Shown: in pieces, positions 37,453 through 45,889 of the stretch
Position numbering within the stretch: position 1 is the stretch's first letter
How the letters are laid out: each line of letters starts with the position of its first letter
Translations under genes and position numbers: made by a program
The notes under the pieces: model-generated
Seen by the model: the letters and a program-made list of their open reading frames with translations, nothing else
What the model was told of the DNA's origin: nothing
The model's database searches: none
Source: Kistimonas scapharcae
Lineage (GTDB): Bacteria > Pseudomonadota > Gammaproteobacteria > Pseudomonadales > Endozoicomonadaceae
Assembly: GCF_039540975.1 (NCBI RefSeq)
Contig: NZ_BAABFL010000074.1
Span: 15,251 to 79,250, forward strand
Length of the DNA stretch: 64,000 nucleotides
Reading direction: 5' to 3'

Positions 37453-37854
37453 TTACTGTGACGGTTTGCCGTAAATCTGTTCCGGTGACTGCAGAACCGG
37501 TTCTGTCTGATGCCAACCCCCTTCCGACAGGGACCGGTAGAAACAGGACTCACGCCCTGTATGGCAGGCAATGCCACCAAGCTGCTTCACTTTCAGCAGC
37601 AACGTATCGCCATCACAATCCAGCTGAATATCTTCCAGCTGCTGAACATGGCCGGATGATTCGCCTTTTCGCCACAGGGACTGGCGCGACCGGGACCAGT
37701 ACACTGCCCGCTTCTCCTGTACGCTCAGCTCCAGCGCTTCAGGGTTCATCCACGCCATCATCAGGACGCGCCCCGTTACCGCATCCTGTGCTATGGCCGG
37801 CACCAGCCCATCTTCATTCCAGCAAACCGCGTCCAACCATGCAGGATTCATCAT
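37453..37854 (-). CDS. hisI: Phosphoribosyl-AMP cyclohydrolase
   Basis: Third step of histidine synthesis; zinc enzyme. The start at 37854 shares a base with the ubiB stop (TAATG) and gives MMNPAWLDAV, 133 residues. Motifs are MMAWMNPEAL, YWSRSRQSLWRKGESSGH and DCDGDTLLLKVKQLGGIACHTG, which contains the metal-binding Cys and Asp residues. The frame extends upstream inside ubiB without homology. Confidence 0.96.
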   Translation of the reverse strand: MMNPAWLDAVCWNEDGLVPAIAQDAVTGRVLMMAWMNPEALELSVQEKRAVYWSRSRQSLWRKGESSGHVQQLEDIQLDCDGDTLLLKVKQLGGIACHTGRESCFYRSLSEGGWHQTEPVLQSPEQIYGKPSQ

Positions 37855-39467
37855 TACCGTTCTCTTCTTCTTCCCGGTTTCAACAAATAGATGCCGGCAA
37901 CCCCCAGCAGCACGGGCTCCCAACGAATGGCTGCCACCCAAGACGGCTGGATCCAGGCCGTTATGGCCAGTAACAGCAATCCGGCACCCAATGTCCGCGA
38001 CCAGCCATCCTGCAGAGGCGACGGCCGCTGACTCAGCATGCGTTCCTGCTGGTCCCGCAATTCGTGCAGATCACGCACCACCTGATGGGCCACCATAGGC
38101 GCCTGCTCGATCAGTTGCGGCATCTGTTCATTAAGACGACGCAACACACCGCGAGGCGCGACTCGTTCTTTCATCCACTGCTCAAGGAAAGGTTGCGCCG
38201 TGGCCCACAGATCCAACTGGGGATAAAGCTGTCGCCCCAATCCTTCGATATTCAGCAACGTTTTCTGCAATAACACCAGCTGCGGCTGCACTTCCATATT
38301 GAAGCGGCGCGCGGTGGAAAACAGATTCATCAACACCTGCCCAAAGGAAATTTCCGCCAGCGGTTTTTCAAAAATAGGCTCACAGACTGTACGAATGGCC
38401 GCTTCCAGCTCATTAACCACGGTTTCACGGGGCACCCAGCCGGAATCAATATGCAGCTGTGCCACCATCCGGTAATCCCGATGAAAAAACGCCAGCAGGT
38501 TGCGGGCAAGATAGCTCAAATCCTCAGGGGTGAGCGAACCGACAATGCCACAATCCACACCGATATACTGTGGATCTTCCGGATGCTCATAGGAGACAAA
38601 GATATTCCCGGGATGCATATCGGCATGAAAGAAACTGTCACGGAATACCTGGGTGAAGAAAACTTCCACACCCCGCTCCGCCAGTTTTTTCATATTGGTG
38701 CCCTGCGCTTTCAGCGCAGAAAGATCAGTCACGGGCACGCCATAAATGCGTTCCATCACCATCACTTTCTGACTGCAATAATCCCAATACACCCGGGGGA
38801 TATACAGCGAAGGTGAACCCAGGAAATTACGACGCAACTGAGAAGCATTGGCTGCCTCACGCTGAAGATTCAGTTCATCGAAAATGGTTTTTTCATAATC
38901 CGCGACAACTTCCACCGGACGCAGCCGTCGCCCATCACTGGATATTCGCACCAGAATATGCGCCAGCAGGAATAGCAGCGACATATCCTGACGGATAGTT
39001 TTCTCAATACCCGGACGGATGACTTTGACGACGACTGAATCACCGCTGTGCAGTGTCGCTTCGTGCACCTGGGCAACCGACGCCGATGCCATCGGTTCGC
39101 GATTAAAAGTGGCAAATAATTCGGAAGGCGGTCGTCCAAGACTTTTCCGGATAATCGCTTCTGCGACTTCTCCGGAAAAAGGTGGTACACGATCCTGTAA
39201 TTTCGCCAGCTCATCACCGATATCATTCGGCAGCAAATCCCGACGCGTAGAAAGAATCTGGCCAAACTTGACGAAGATAGGCCCCAGCTCGATCAGTGCC
39301 AGCCGCAGTCGTTCTCCGCGAGAAAGTCGACTGGGAATAAAACGCCAGGGGAGTAGCTTGAGGAACCAGCGGATATAAAAGGGTAAGGGCTCGCTATCAA
39401 CCAGGTTATCCAGACGATAACGCGCCACCACGGAAACTATCTTGATAAATCGAAAAACCTGCTGCAC
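37854..39467 (-). CDS. ubiB: Ubiquinone biosynthesis ATPase/kinase-like protein UbiB
   Basis: Atypical kinase-fold (ABC1/ADCK) membrane protein needed for ubiquinone synthesis, thought to help move or extract lipid intermediates. The 537-residue protein has the ABC1 signature KFGQILSTRRDLLP (about 67-80), an Ala-rich nucleotide loop (MASASVAQVH) and a FHADMHPGNIFV catalytic loop. Two C-terminal transmembrane helices (about 492-535) end it. It is 3 bases after ubiJ and overlaps hisI. Confidence 0.96.
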   Translation of the reverse strand: MQQVFRFIKIVSVVARYRLDNLVDSEPLPFYIRWFLKLLPWRFIPSRLSRGERLRLALIELGPIFVKFGQILSTRRDLLPNDIGDELAKLQDRVPPFSGEVAEAIIRKSLGRPPSELFATFNREPMASASVAQVHEATLHSGDSVVVKVIRPGIEKTIRQDMSLLFLLAHILVRISSDGRRLRPVEVVADYEKTIFDELNLQREAANASQLRRNFLGSPSLYIPRVYWDYCSQKVMVMERIYGVPVTDLSALKAQGTNMKKLAERGVEVFFTQVFRDSFFHADMHPGNIFVSYEHPEDPQYIGVDCGIVGSLTPEDLSYLARNLLAFFHRDYRMVAQLHIDSGWVPRETVVNELEAAIRTVCEPIFEKPLAEISFGQVLMNLFSTARRFNMEVQPQLVLLQKTLLNIEGLGRQLYPQLDLWATAQPFLEQWMKERVAPRGVLRRLNEQMPQLIEQAPMVAHQVVRDLHELRDQQERMLSQRPSPLQDGWSRTLGAGLLLLAITAWIQPSWVAAIRWEPVLLGVAGIYLLKPGRRRER

Positions 39468-39470
39468 CGA

Positions 39471-40118
39471 TCAGGCATCCTGTGTCTGCTGTTGCGTCTT
39501 TGCCGTCAGACGATCCACTCGTGCCTGCAACCGGTCGGCAGCCAGTCGCAGCGTATCCAGATCATCCCGGAACGCACTGACTTCATTCTTCGGCGGCAAC
39601 ACGCGAAGCTCTTCCTGCAGGTATTCTGACAGGTTCAGACGTGCCGTGGCCGCCATATCGCCAAACAGGGCTGCACTCACACGGCTGACCTGCCCCACGG
39701 CGTGCGCGGCAATACCACCACTGTAACGGGCCAACAACGCTTCCCAGTCAAACTCACTGTGCTTGACGATGGTTGAAACCGTTAACAGCAGATCCGAATT
39801 GCCGGTCAGGGTAATGCCCTCGTTAAACAGGGTCGCCATAGGCTCATCACTGACTGCCAGTCGCGCCAGAGCCGGTGCGGTTCCACGAATCACACAATCC
39901 ACCTCAGACTCATGACAGGCGCGGAGCTCTATGCCTTCTTCAGTAAACACGAGCCAGATATCCACAACAGGGGACGTAGCAGCCACCTGCAACACCTGCC
40001 CTTTCAGTTCGGCAAAGCGTCTCGCGGTAACCGGATCCAGCTTCAACACCTGTTTCAGACCCTTCTCCAGCGCCATGCGTGCGGCGGTACCGGGCATGGT
40101 TTCCAGCAGCGAGGTCAT
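39471..40118 (-). CDS. ubiJ: Ubiquinone biosynthesis accessory factor UbiJ (SCP2 domain)
   Basis: Lipid-binding scaffold of the Ubi complex. The 215-residue protein has an SCP2-type domain (about 15-120, with VFTEEGIELRACHESEVDCVIRG-like strands) and a C-terminal coiled coil (FRDDLDTLRLAADRLQARVD). Its start overlaps the ubiE stop by 4 bases (ATGA), the conserved ubiE-ubiJ-ubiB order. Confidence 0.94.
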   Translation of the reverse strand: MTSLLETMPGTAARMALEKGLKQVLKLDPVTARRFAELKGQVLQVAATSPVVDIWLVFTEEGIELRACHESEVDCVIRGTAPALARLAVSDEPMATLFNEGITLTGNSDLLLTVSTIVKHSEFDWEALLARYSGGIAAHAVGQVSRVSAALFGDMAATARLNLSEYLQEELRVLPPKNEVSAFRDDLDTLRLAADRLQARVDRLTAKTQQQTQDA

Positions 40119-40873
40119 GGCTTGATTCCTTTGTGCAGCGCCACAATGCCACCGGTCATATTGTGGTAGCCGGTCTGGACGAATCCGGCGGATTTCATCA
40201 TCTGCTCCAGGGTATCCTGATCGGGATGCATGCGAATGGATTCTGCCAGGTAACGATAGCTTTCCGCATCATCGGCAATTAACTTGCCCATCAACGGCAA
40301 CGCAGTAAAGGAATAAGCATCGTACAATTTACTCAACAGCTGATTATCCGTTCTGGAAAACTCCAGAACCAACAGACGACCACCGGGTTTCAGCACCCGG
40401 TTCATGGAGCGCAGCGCCTTATCTTTGTCAGTGACATTTCGCAGACCAAAGGCGATGGTAATACAGTCAAACGTATTATCCGTAAACGGCAGGTCTTCGG
40501 CGTTGGCCTGAACATAATCGACATTGCCACAGACACCGGCATCCGTCAGCTTGTCGCGCCCCACCTCAAGCATGGCATCATTGATGTCCGCCAGCACCAC
40601 CTGTCCCTGATCACCCACGATTTTGGCAAATTTGGCCGTCAGATCACCAGTACCACCGGCAATATCGAGGATCTTCTGACCGGGACGGGCCGCACTCATT
40701 TCGATCGTGAAACGCTTCCACAACCGGTGAACACCCATGGACATCAGGTCATTCATCAGGTCGTACTTGCCGGCCACCGACTGAAACACCTCAGCCACCA
40801 GCTTTTGCTTGTCATCCCTGTCAACGGTTTTATAGCCGAAATGGGTGGTCTCTTTTGAGTGTTTGTCAGTCAT
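40115..40873 (-). CDS. ubiE: Ubiquinone/menaquinone C-methyltransferase
   Basis: SAM-dependent C-methylation in quinone synthesis. It has 252 residues with THFGYKTVDRDDKQKLVAEV near the start, the SAM motif LDIAGGTGDLT, and the C-terminal family motif GYHNMTGGIVALHKG. It heads the leftward block ubiE-ubiJ-ubiB-hisI-hisE-hinT-tatABC-rsmE. Confidence 0.97.
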   Translation of the reverse strand: MTDKHSKETTHFGYKTVDRDDKQKLVAEVFQSVAGKYDLMNDLMSMGVHRLWKRFTIEMSAARPGQKILDIAGGTGDLTAKFAKIVGDQGQVVLADINDAMLEVGRDKLTDAGVCGNVDYVQANAEDLPFTDNTFDCITIAFGLRNVTDKDKALRSMNRVLKPGGRLLVLEFSRTDNQLLSKLYDAYSFTALPLMGKLIADDAESYRYLAESIRMHPDQDTLEQMMKSAGFVQTGYHNMTGGIVALHKGIKP

Positions 40874-40972
40874 GGTTCATCCAGAAAACTACTGTGCGGA
40901 TATCGGGCGACTTATTCTAGCGTTACCGCCGGGCAATGTCTTGACATACGTACCACCACCTAGCGACTCGCA

Positions 40973-41365
40973 TCACTCCATGAACTTCACAACACCGAGA
41001 TCCGGATCACGCGAAGCCCCTGCCTGATGCAACCGCTCAAGATAATCCTGCCAGTAACTCTCGTAATGAGCGCCCAGGTTGTAAAGGTATTCCCAGGTAT
41101 AAATGCCTGAGTCATGGCCATCATCAAAAATCAGCTTAATCGCGTAATTGCCAATGGCTTCGACACCGGTTAGCTGCACATGCTTTTTACCTGTCTGAAG
41201 CACTTCCTGACCCGCACCGTGCCCACGCACTGCTGCCGACGGGCTATAAACCCTCAGAAATTCTGCGGGCAGTTCGTGCTTCATCCCACTGGCGTAACCT
41301 AATTCAAGAATGCCGCTTTTGCGACGTAGCCGAATATCAGACGGAACACTGTGCATTTCTGCCAT
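40973..41365 (-). CDS. DUF971 (gamma-butyrobetaine hydroxylase-like N-terminal) protein
   Basis: The small 130-residue protein from the ATG at 41365 matches the DUF971 domain: IRLRRKSGILELGYASG, LPAEFLRVYSPSAAVRG, and the C-terminal DGHDSGIYTWEYLYNLG. In larger proteins this fold precedes Fe(II)/2-oxoglutarate hydroxylases; related stand-alone proteins have been linked to iron-sulfur metabolism. Its role here is unknown. It lies just upstream of ubiE, as in other gammaproteobacteria. The frame opens at 41413, but the extension lacks family character. Confidence 0.88.
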   Translation of the reverse strand: MAEMHSVPSDIRLRRKSGILELGYASGMKHELPAEFLRVYSPSAAVRGHGAGQEVLQTGKKHVQLTGVEAIGNYAIKLIFDDGHDSGIYTWEYLYNLGAHYESYWQDYLERLHQAGASRDPDLGVVKFME

Positions 41366-41499
41366 AAAACAACGACCTTGATAAAACCAACCGACACACA
41401 AAATGAATCCCATAGCCCTGTATCATCTTTAGCAGGCTATGACATACTAATCACCATCAAGCACTCCCTTATACACTAACTACAACCCTGGAAGTAGCG

Positions 41500-42729
41500 A
41501 TGTCACATCCCCCATACCCTGTTCATGATGATGAAATTGATCTGTTTGAGCTGGCTGAGAACCTGTGGCAGCAAAAATGGATGATTATCAGCATCACCGC
41601 CGTCATCACACTAATAGCCACCGCCGCAGCCTTCATGATTCCTCCTACCTATAAAAGTGAGGCTATCATCTCCGAGACCAGTGCAGCGGCATTAGCGCCC
41701 ATTAATCGATTCAGCGCCTCTCAAACTCCCTCTTACACCATTTCCGGAACACAACAAGAGCAATCCGATCAAAATAGTTCAAGTCAGCAGATACAACCCA
41801 CCCACAACATCTACGCGGTCTACCTGGAAGACGACAGCCTGACACCAGAAAAAAGTTTCAAGCTCTTCTACAAGGCGCTGACGTCCGCAGACACAATCGA
41901 AGCAGTTTTCAGGGATAGCAACTATGTCCAAATGCGTTCTGGTGCTAACAGCCTGGGCGAACAAAACACTGCAGCGCTTTACGACGAGTTGCGCAATAAC
42001 ATCAAGATTAAGCTGATAAAATCAGACGTCCCTCGCATCAGTGTCACTCTGACAAGCCATGACCCGGCGATGGCTGCCACCATTATCAATGACTACCTGA
42101 TACCCCTTGCCACACAAAAGGTCATTGAAGATGAAGAGCAGGCCATCACAGCAGAACTGAACCGTGAGAAAATCACATTAATGAACGACATCCAGGTGAT
42201 CGAGCAGCGCTATATCAACACCAACCTGAACCGACAGAATCAACTGAAGCAGGCAATTGCCATGGCCGAAGCCGGTAGCATCACCAAGCCACAATTGAAC
42301 AACATTTCAGGTAATGACAGCCCGCAATACCTCTTTCTGCTCGGTACCGATACACTCCGCGCAGAACTGGCTCAGACTCAATCCACACTCAACCACTACC
42401 GCAGCATTACTCGTACAGGGCAATCCAACAGCAATACCCCCTTGATTCCCGGCGTGGCTGAAAAATTCTACCGGTTTCAACAGCTAGACGGTATCAAACC
42501 GGATTTCTCCAATTCAGCACCTGTTCGCATTGAGCAACACGCCCGTGTTCCTTTCACACCTGAAAAGCCCAACAAAAAGATGGTAATTGCGGTAGGTCTG
42601 ATGCTGGGCGGAATGTTGTCAGTATTTATTGCATTGATACGTATCGCCATCCAAAAGCGTAAGTCCCGCATACAGGTCGCTACGCTTTCAGTGGAAATAC
42701 CCAAGGTTAAATCTAAAACACCGGCCTAA
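41500..42729 (+). CDS. Orphan Wzz-type polysaccharide chain-length regulator
   Basis: Inner-membrane polysaccharide co-polymerase that sets the modal length of O-antigen or capsule. The 409-residue protein has two transmembrane helices (about 28-47 and 361-384) flanking a periplasmic domain. That domain contains a Ser/Gln-rich insertion (about 75-105) and helical segments rich in Glu, Gln and Asn. The Pro-rich VPFTPEKPNKK stretch just before the second helix is a Wzz hallmark. The N-terminal HDDEIDLFELAENLWQQKW is typical. No polymerase or glycosyltransferase gene is nearby. Transcribed alone, opposite to both neighbours. Confidence 0.9.
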   Translation: MSHPPYPVHDDEIDLFELAENLWQQKWMIISITAVITLIATAAAFMIPPTYKSEAIISETSAAALAPINRFSASQTPSYTISGTQQEQSDQNSSSQQIQPTHNIYAVYLEDDSLTPEKSFKLFYKALTSADTIEAVFRDSNYVQMRSGANSLGEQNTAALYDELRNNIKIKLIKSDVPRISVTLTSHDPAMAATIINDYLIPLATQKVIEDEEQAITAELNREKITLMNDIQVIEQRYINTNLNRQNQLKQAIAMAEAGSITKPQLNNISGNDSPQYLFLLGTDTLRAELAQTQSTLNHYRSITRTGQSNSNTPLIPGVAEKFYRFQQLDGIKPDFSNSAPVRIEQHARVPFTPEKPNKKMVIAVGLMLGGMLSVFIALIRIAIQKRKSRIQVATLSVEIPKVKSKTPA

Positions 42730-42733
42730 AATA

Positions 42734-42767
42734 ATGCCCGCCTTCGGTTAATACCGAAGGCGGGCAT
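42734..42767. terminator. Long perfect hairpin between wzz-like gene and hslU
   Basis: A 14-bp perfect stem (42734-42747 with 42754-42767) with a T-A pair closing a tetraloop. It begins 4 bases after the wzz-like stop and lies between convergent genes. No T run rightward; leftward the tail is ATTTTA. Confidence 0.65.
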
Positions 42768-42791
42768 GGCAAAGTGATCAATCGAGCTGGA

Positions 42792-44126
42792 TTACAGGAT
42801 ATAACGACTCAGATCTTCATTCTGAACCAGTGCACCCAGATGCTGGTTCACATACTCAGCATCGATCACCACTGCCTCACCGGTAGCCGCCAGATCCGCC
42901 GCACCGAAAGAGACTTCTTCCAGCAAACGCTCCATCACAGTATGCAGACGGCGGGCACCGATATTTTCGGTATTTTCATTCACCTGCCAGGCAACCTCTG
43001 CCACACGGTTGATACCGGAACGGGCAAATTCAATCTTGAGCCCTTCTGTTGCCATCAGCGCCTGATACTGCTCCGTCAGCGATGCATCCGGCTCGGTCAG
43101 AATACGTTCAAAATCTTCCACGTTCAGCGCCTTCAGCTCCACACGGATCGGCAGACGACCCTGTAGTTCAGGGATCAGGTCAGACGGCTTGGACAGGTGG
43201 AACGCACCGGAAGCGATAAACAGGATGTGATCGGTTTTTACCATACCGTACTTGGTACTGACCGTGCAGCCTTCGATCAGCGGCAACAAGTCACGCTGCA
43301 CACCTTCGCGGGAGACATCACCACTGTTGTTACCGGAACGCTTGGCCACCTTGTCGATTTCATCCAGGAAGACAATACCGTTCTGCTCCACCGCTTCAAT
43401 CGCGCCGGTTTTCAGCTCATCTTCATTCACCAGCTTGGCCGCTTCTTCATCCTGAACCAGCTTCATGGCTTCACGGACTTTCAGCTTGCGTGTCTTTTTC
43501 TTGCCGCTGGACATGCTGGAGAACATGTTCTGCAGCTGACTGGTCATCTCCTCCATGCCGGGAGGTGCCATGATTTCCACACCAACGCTGGCTTCATTGA
43601 CTTCAATATCAATCTCTTTATCGTCCAGTTCGCCTTCACGCAGCTTCTTACGAAAGACCTGACGCGTACTGCTGTCCTGCGGTTGAGATGACTCTTCGGA
43701 GAACGAACGGGCAGGCGGCAATAGTGCATCCAGAATCCGGTCCTCTGCAGCATCCATGGCACGATGCTTAACCTTCTGCACTTCCTGCTCACGCTGCATC
43801 TTGATGGCTGCATCGACCAGGTCACGCACAATAGATTCAACATCACGTCCGACATAGCCCACTTCGGTGAACTTGGTCGCTTCCACCTTGATGAACGGCG
43901 CATTGGCCAGCTTGGCCAGGCGACGGGCCACCTCGGTTTTACCGACACCGGTCGGCCCGATCATCAAAATGTTCTTGGGGCTGATTTCGTTGCGCAGCGT
44001 TTCATCAATCTGCATCCGGCGCCAGCGGTTGCGCAGGGCAATGGCCACGGAACGCTTGGCGTCATCCTGACCAATAATGTGTTTATCCAGCTCGTGGACG
44101 ATTTCGCGGGGAGTCATATTCGACAT
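42792..44126 (-). CDS. hslU: ATP-dependent unfoldase HslU of the HslVU protease
   Basis: AAA+ ring that unfolds substrates for HslV. 444 residues. Walker A GPTGVGKT at 57-64, then the I-domain insertion (about 110-240, Gln/Ser/Glu-rich), Walker B IVFLDEIDKVA, and the C-terminal YIL tail that inserts into HslV. It lies 42 bases downstream of hslV. Confidence 0.97.
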   Translation of the reverse strand: MSNMTPREIVHELDKHIIGQDDAKRSVAIALRNRWRRMQIDETLRNEISPKNILMIGPTGVGKTEVARRLAKLANAPFIKVEATKFTEVGYVGRDVESIVRDLVDAAIKMQREQEVQKVKHRAMDAAEDRILDALLPPARSFSEESSQPQDSSTRQVFRKKLREGELDDKEIDIEVNEASVGVEIMAPPGMEEMTSQLQNMFSSMSSGKKKTRKLKVREAMKLVQDEEAAKLVNEDELKTGAIEAVEQNGIVFLDEIDKVAKRSGNNSGDVSREGVQRDLLPLIEGCTVSTKYGMVKTDHILFIASGAFHLSKPSDLIPELQGRLPIRVELKALNVEDFERILTEPDASLTEQYQALMATEGLKIEFARSGINRVAEVAWQVNENTENIGARRLHTVMERLLEEVSFGAADLAATGEAVVIDAEYVNQHLGALVQNEDLSRYIL

Positions 44127-44168
44127 AACTGCAGCTCTGATTTCCTGAATTCGTGACCGGTACCGGGC

Positions 44169-44714
44169 TTACTCGTCGTAGCAGAGTTCTTCGATGGTTC
44201 GGTTGTGATTGGTGTAGACACAGATATCACCCGCAATCGACAGGCTTTTTTCCACGATATCCCGCGCATCCATATCCGTATTCTCGAACAACGCCCGGGC
44301 GGCAGACTGGGCGAACGAGCCACCGGAACCAATCGCCAGGATGCCATCCTCCGGCTCCATGACGTCACCATTACCGGTAATGATCAACGATGCCTTGGCA
44401 TCGGCTACCGCCAGCATGGCTTCCAGGCGCCGAAGCGCACGGTCCGTACGCCAGTCCTTCGCCAGCTCAACCGCGGCGCGCACCAGTTGCCCCTGGTGTT
44501 TTTCCAACTGCGCTTCAAAGCGCTCAAACAGGGTAAAAGCATCCGCCGTACCACCGGCAAAACCGGCGAGTACCTGGTTATTGTAAAGACGGCGAACCTT
44601 GCGGGCGTTACCCTTGATAACCGTCTGCCCCAGTGACACCTGACCGTCACCACCGATCACCACTTTGCCATTTCTGCGCACAGACAGGATGGTAGTGCCT
44701 CTGTACTGTTCCAA
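44169..44714 (-). CDS. hslV: Proteasome-like peptidase HslV of the HslVU protease
   Basis: N-terminal nucleophile threonine peptidase. I choose the TTG at 44714. A CAGGAG ribosome site lies 6 bases upstream and the product begins MEQYRGTTILSV, so cleavage before Thr7 exposes the nucleophile after a six-residue propeptide. The only upstream ATG (44738) would add eight residues and place the ribosome site inside the gene. The total is 181 residues, with GFAGGTADAFTLFERFE and IGSGGSFAQSAARAL conserved. First gene of hslVU. Confidence 0.94.
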   Translation of the reverse strand: MEQYRGTTILSVRRNGKVVIGGDGQVSLGQTVIKGNARKVRRLYNNQVLAGFAGGTADAFTLFERFEAQLEKHQGQLVRAAVELAKDWRTDRALRRLEAMLAVADAKASLIITGNGDVMEPEDGILAIGSGGSFAQSAARALFENTDMDARDIVEKSLSIAGDICVYTNHNRTIEELCYDE

Positions 44715-44780
44715 GGCGGACTCCTGTAATTCGTTCATTGAGATGGGGGAATGATTGGGACGGCGGGAAACAAATTCAAG

Positions 44781-44800
44781 GGCCCTCTGAGCAGAGGGCC
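44781..44800 (-). terminator. Hairpin after the ftsN-like gene
   Basis: GGCCCTCT (44781-44788) pairs with AGAGGGCC (44793-44800), loop GAGC. Leftward it is followed by a T-rich TTGAATTTGTTT. It is about 13 bases past the ftsN-like stop, so it may end that gene ahead of hslV. Confidence 0.55.
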
Positions 44801-44813
44801 GGAAATGGGAGAT

Positions 44814-45440
44814 TTATTTCAGCTGTAACATCAATGAATCGATCTTGTGGGCAGCCAGGGTCTGGCGGGCTTCATTCAGGGAACCCTGTTCAGAGAACGG
44901 CCCCAGTTGAACACGATGCCAGGCATCCCCACCCTTGACGATCACACGCTCAACACGGGCATCCAGCCCCCACAGCAGCAACTGCGCCCGTAAGCGATCG
45001 GCATCATCGGGATTGCGGAAAGAACCGGCCTGCAATAAATAACGTCGACTAGGCTTGGCCTCCACCGTGGCAGGCACCTGCTTATCAGTCGATTCCGGTG
45101 CCTTCGCTATCGCAGGTTTCTCTGTTTTGGGCCGAGCCTCCGTTTCACGTTTGGGCTCGTTAGGCACCATAACTTCTGATTCGGGCAACAGGGTATAGAA
45201 ATCAAAGACCGGCTTTTTTTCCGGAGACGTTTTTTTCTTACTGACGATCTCACCGGTTCCCGTATTGCCAGCCACAGAACGCGCATCCACGCTGGCATCA
45301 GGCGCTAGATTCACCAATAACGTCACTAGAACCCCGATCGCGACACCAGCGCCCAGCCATAACCAGCCGGGAATATCTTTCCTTCCTGCCGATTTCTTCG
45401 TTGTCGACGCACCCCGCCGAACCGTTTTTTTCGCCGCCAT
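44814..45440 (-). CDS. ftsN: FtsN-like SPOR-domain protein
   Basis: Probable cell-division protein that binds denuded peptidoglycan. The 208-residue bitopic protein has a basic cytosolic N-terminus (KKTVRRGASTTKKSAGRK), one transmembrane helix (about 25-45), and a Lys/Pro/Glu-rich periplasmic linker. The C-terminal SPOR domain spans about 132-208 (RRYLLQAGSFRNPDDADRLR and VQLGPFSEQGSLNEA). It lies between hslV and argS, the standard ftsN location. It is shorter than E. coli FtsN. Ribosome site GGAGGGG. Confidence 0.88.
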   Translation of the reverse strand: MAAKKTVRRGASTTKKSAGRKDIPGWLWLGAGVAIGVLVTLLVNLAPDASVDARSVAGNTGTGEIVSKKKTSPEKKPVFDFYTLLPESEVMVPNEPKRETEARPKTEKPAIAKAPESTDKQVPATVEAKPSRRYLLQAGSFRNPDDADRLRAQLLLWGLDARVERVIVKGGDAWHRVQLGPFSEQGSLNEARQTLAAHKIDSLMLQLK

Positions 45441-45889
45441 TACCCCTCCATGGCACCGCTACGTAGTCAAGACTACCCATACTATACAAGGCATTGAGCC
45501 AACTGTTAAAAACACGCAACCCGTTCGCTACGCACGCTGACCAAACAGACAATTATCTGCAGAAGAAAACGGGAACTCTACCGTGACTTTTACGGTCTTA
45601 CCTGACAAACCAGAACCCCTTGAAAACGTATTGTTTTGCCTGTGGAATTTCGATAGCATCCGGCTCATGGCTACGATAATAGACCCTTCTTACGACTTAC
45701 CGACTGAAAACCACGTCCCCGACGCGGGTATTGTTGCACGCCTCTGTTTTCTCCCCGCTCTCCGACGACGCTACCGCCGAATTTAAGCAGTACAGGCACA
45801 TTTCTGATGCCCTGTCCTGCCTGACCGCTTGCCTCTACACTACGTTGTTTATATAACCCAGACCCTGACCAAGGTTTAAGGATCCGTTC
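45441..45889. other. 449-base divergent spacer between ftsN-like gene and argS
   Basis: A short frame at 45583-45786 has no family match, and its C-terminus is a run of Arg residues, so I do not call it a gene. The spacer should hold divergent promoters; a plausible argS promoter lies at 45829-45857. No repeats were seen. Confidence 0.6.
45829..45857 (+). promoter_or_regulatory. Candidate argS promoter
   Basis: TTGCCT (45829-45834) and TATAAC (45852-45857) with an ideal 17-base spacer. It is followed 23 bases later by the AAGGA ribosome site of argS. Confidence 0.55.

Noticed and set aside
45583..45786. 67-residue frame in the ftsN-argS spacer
   Set aside because: No family character; it overlaps the likely promoter region of argS.
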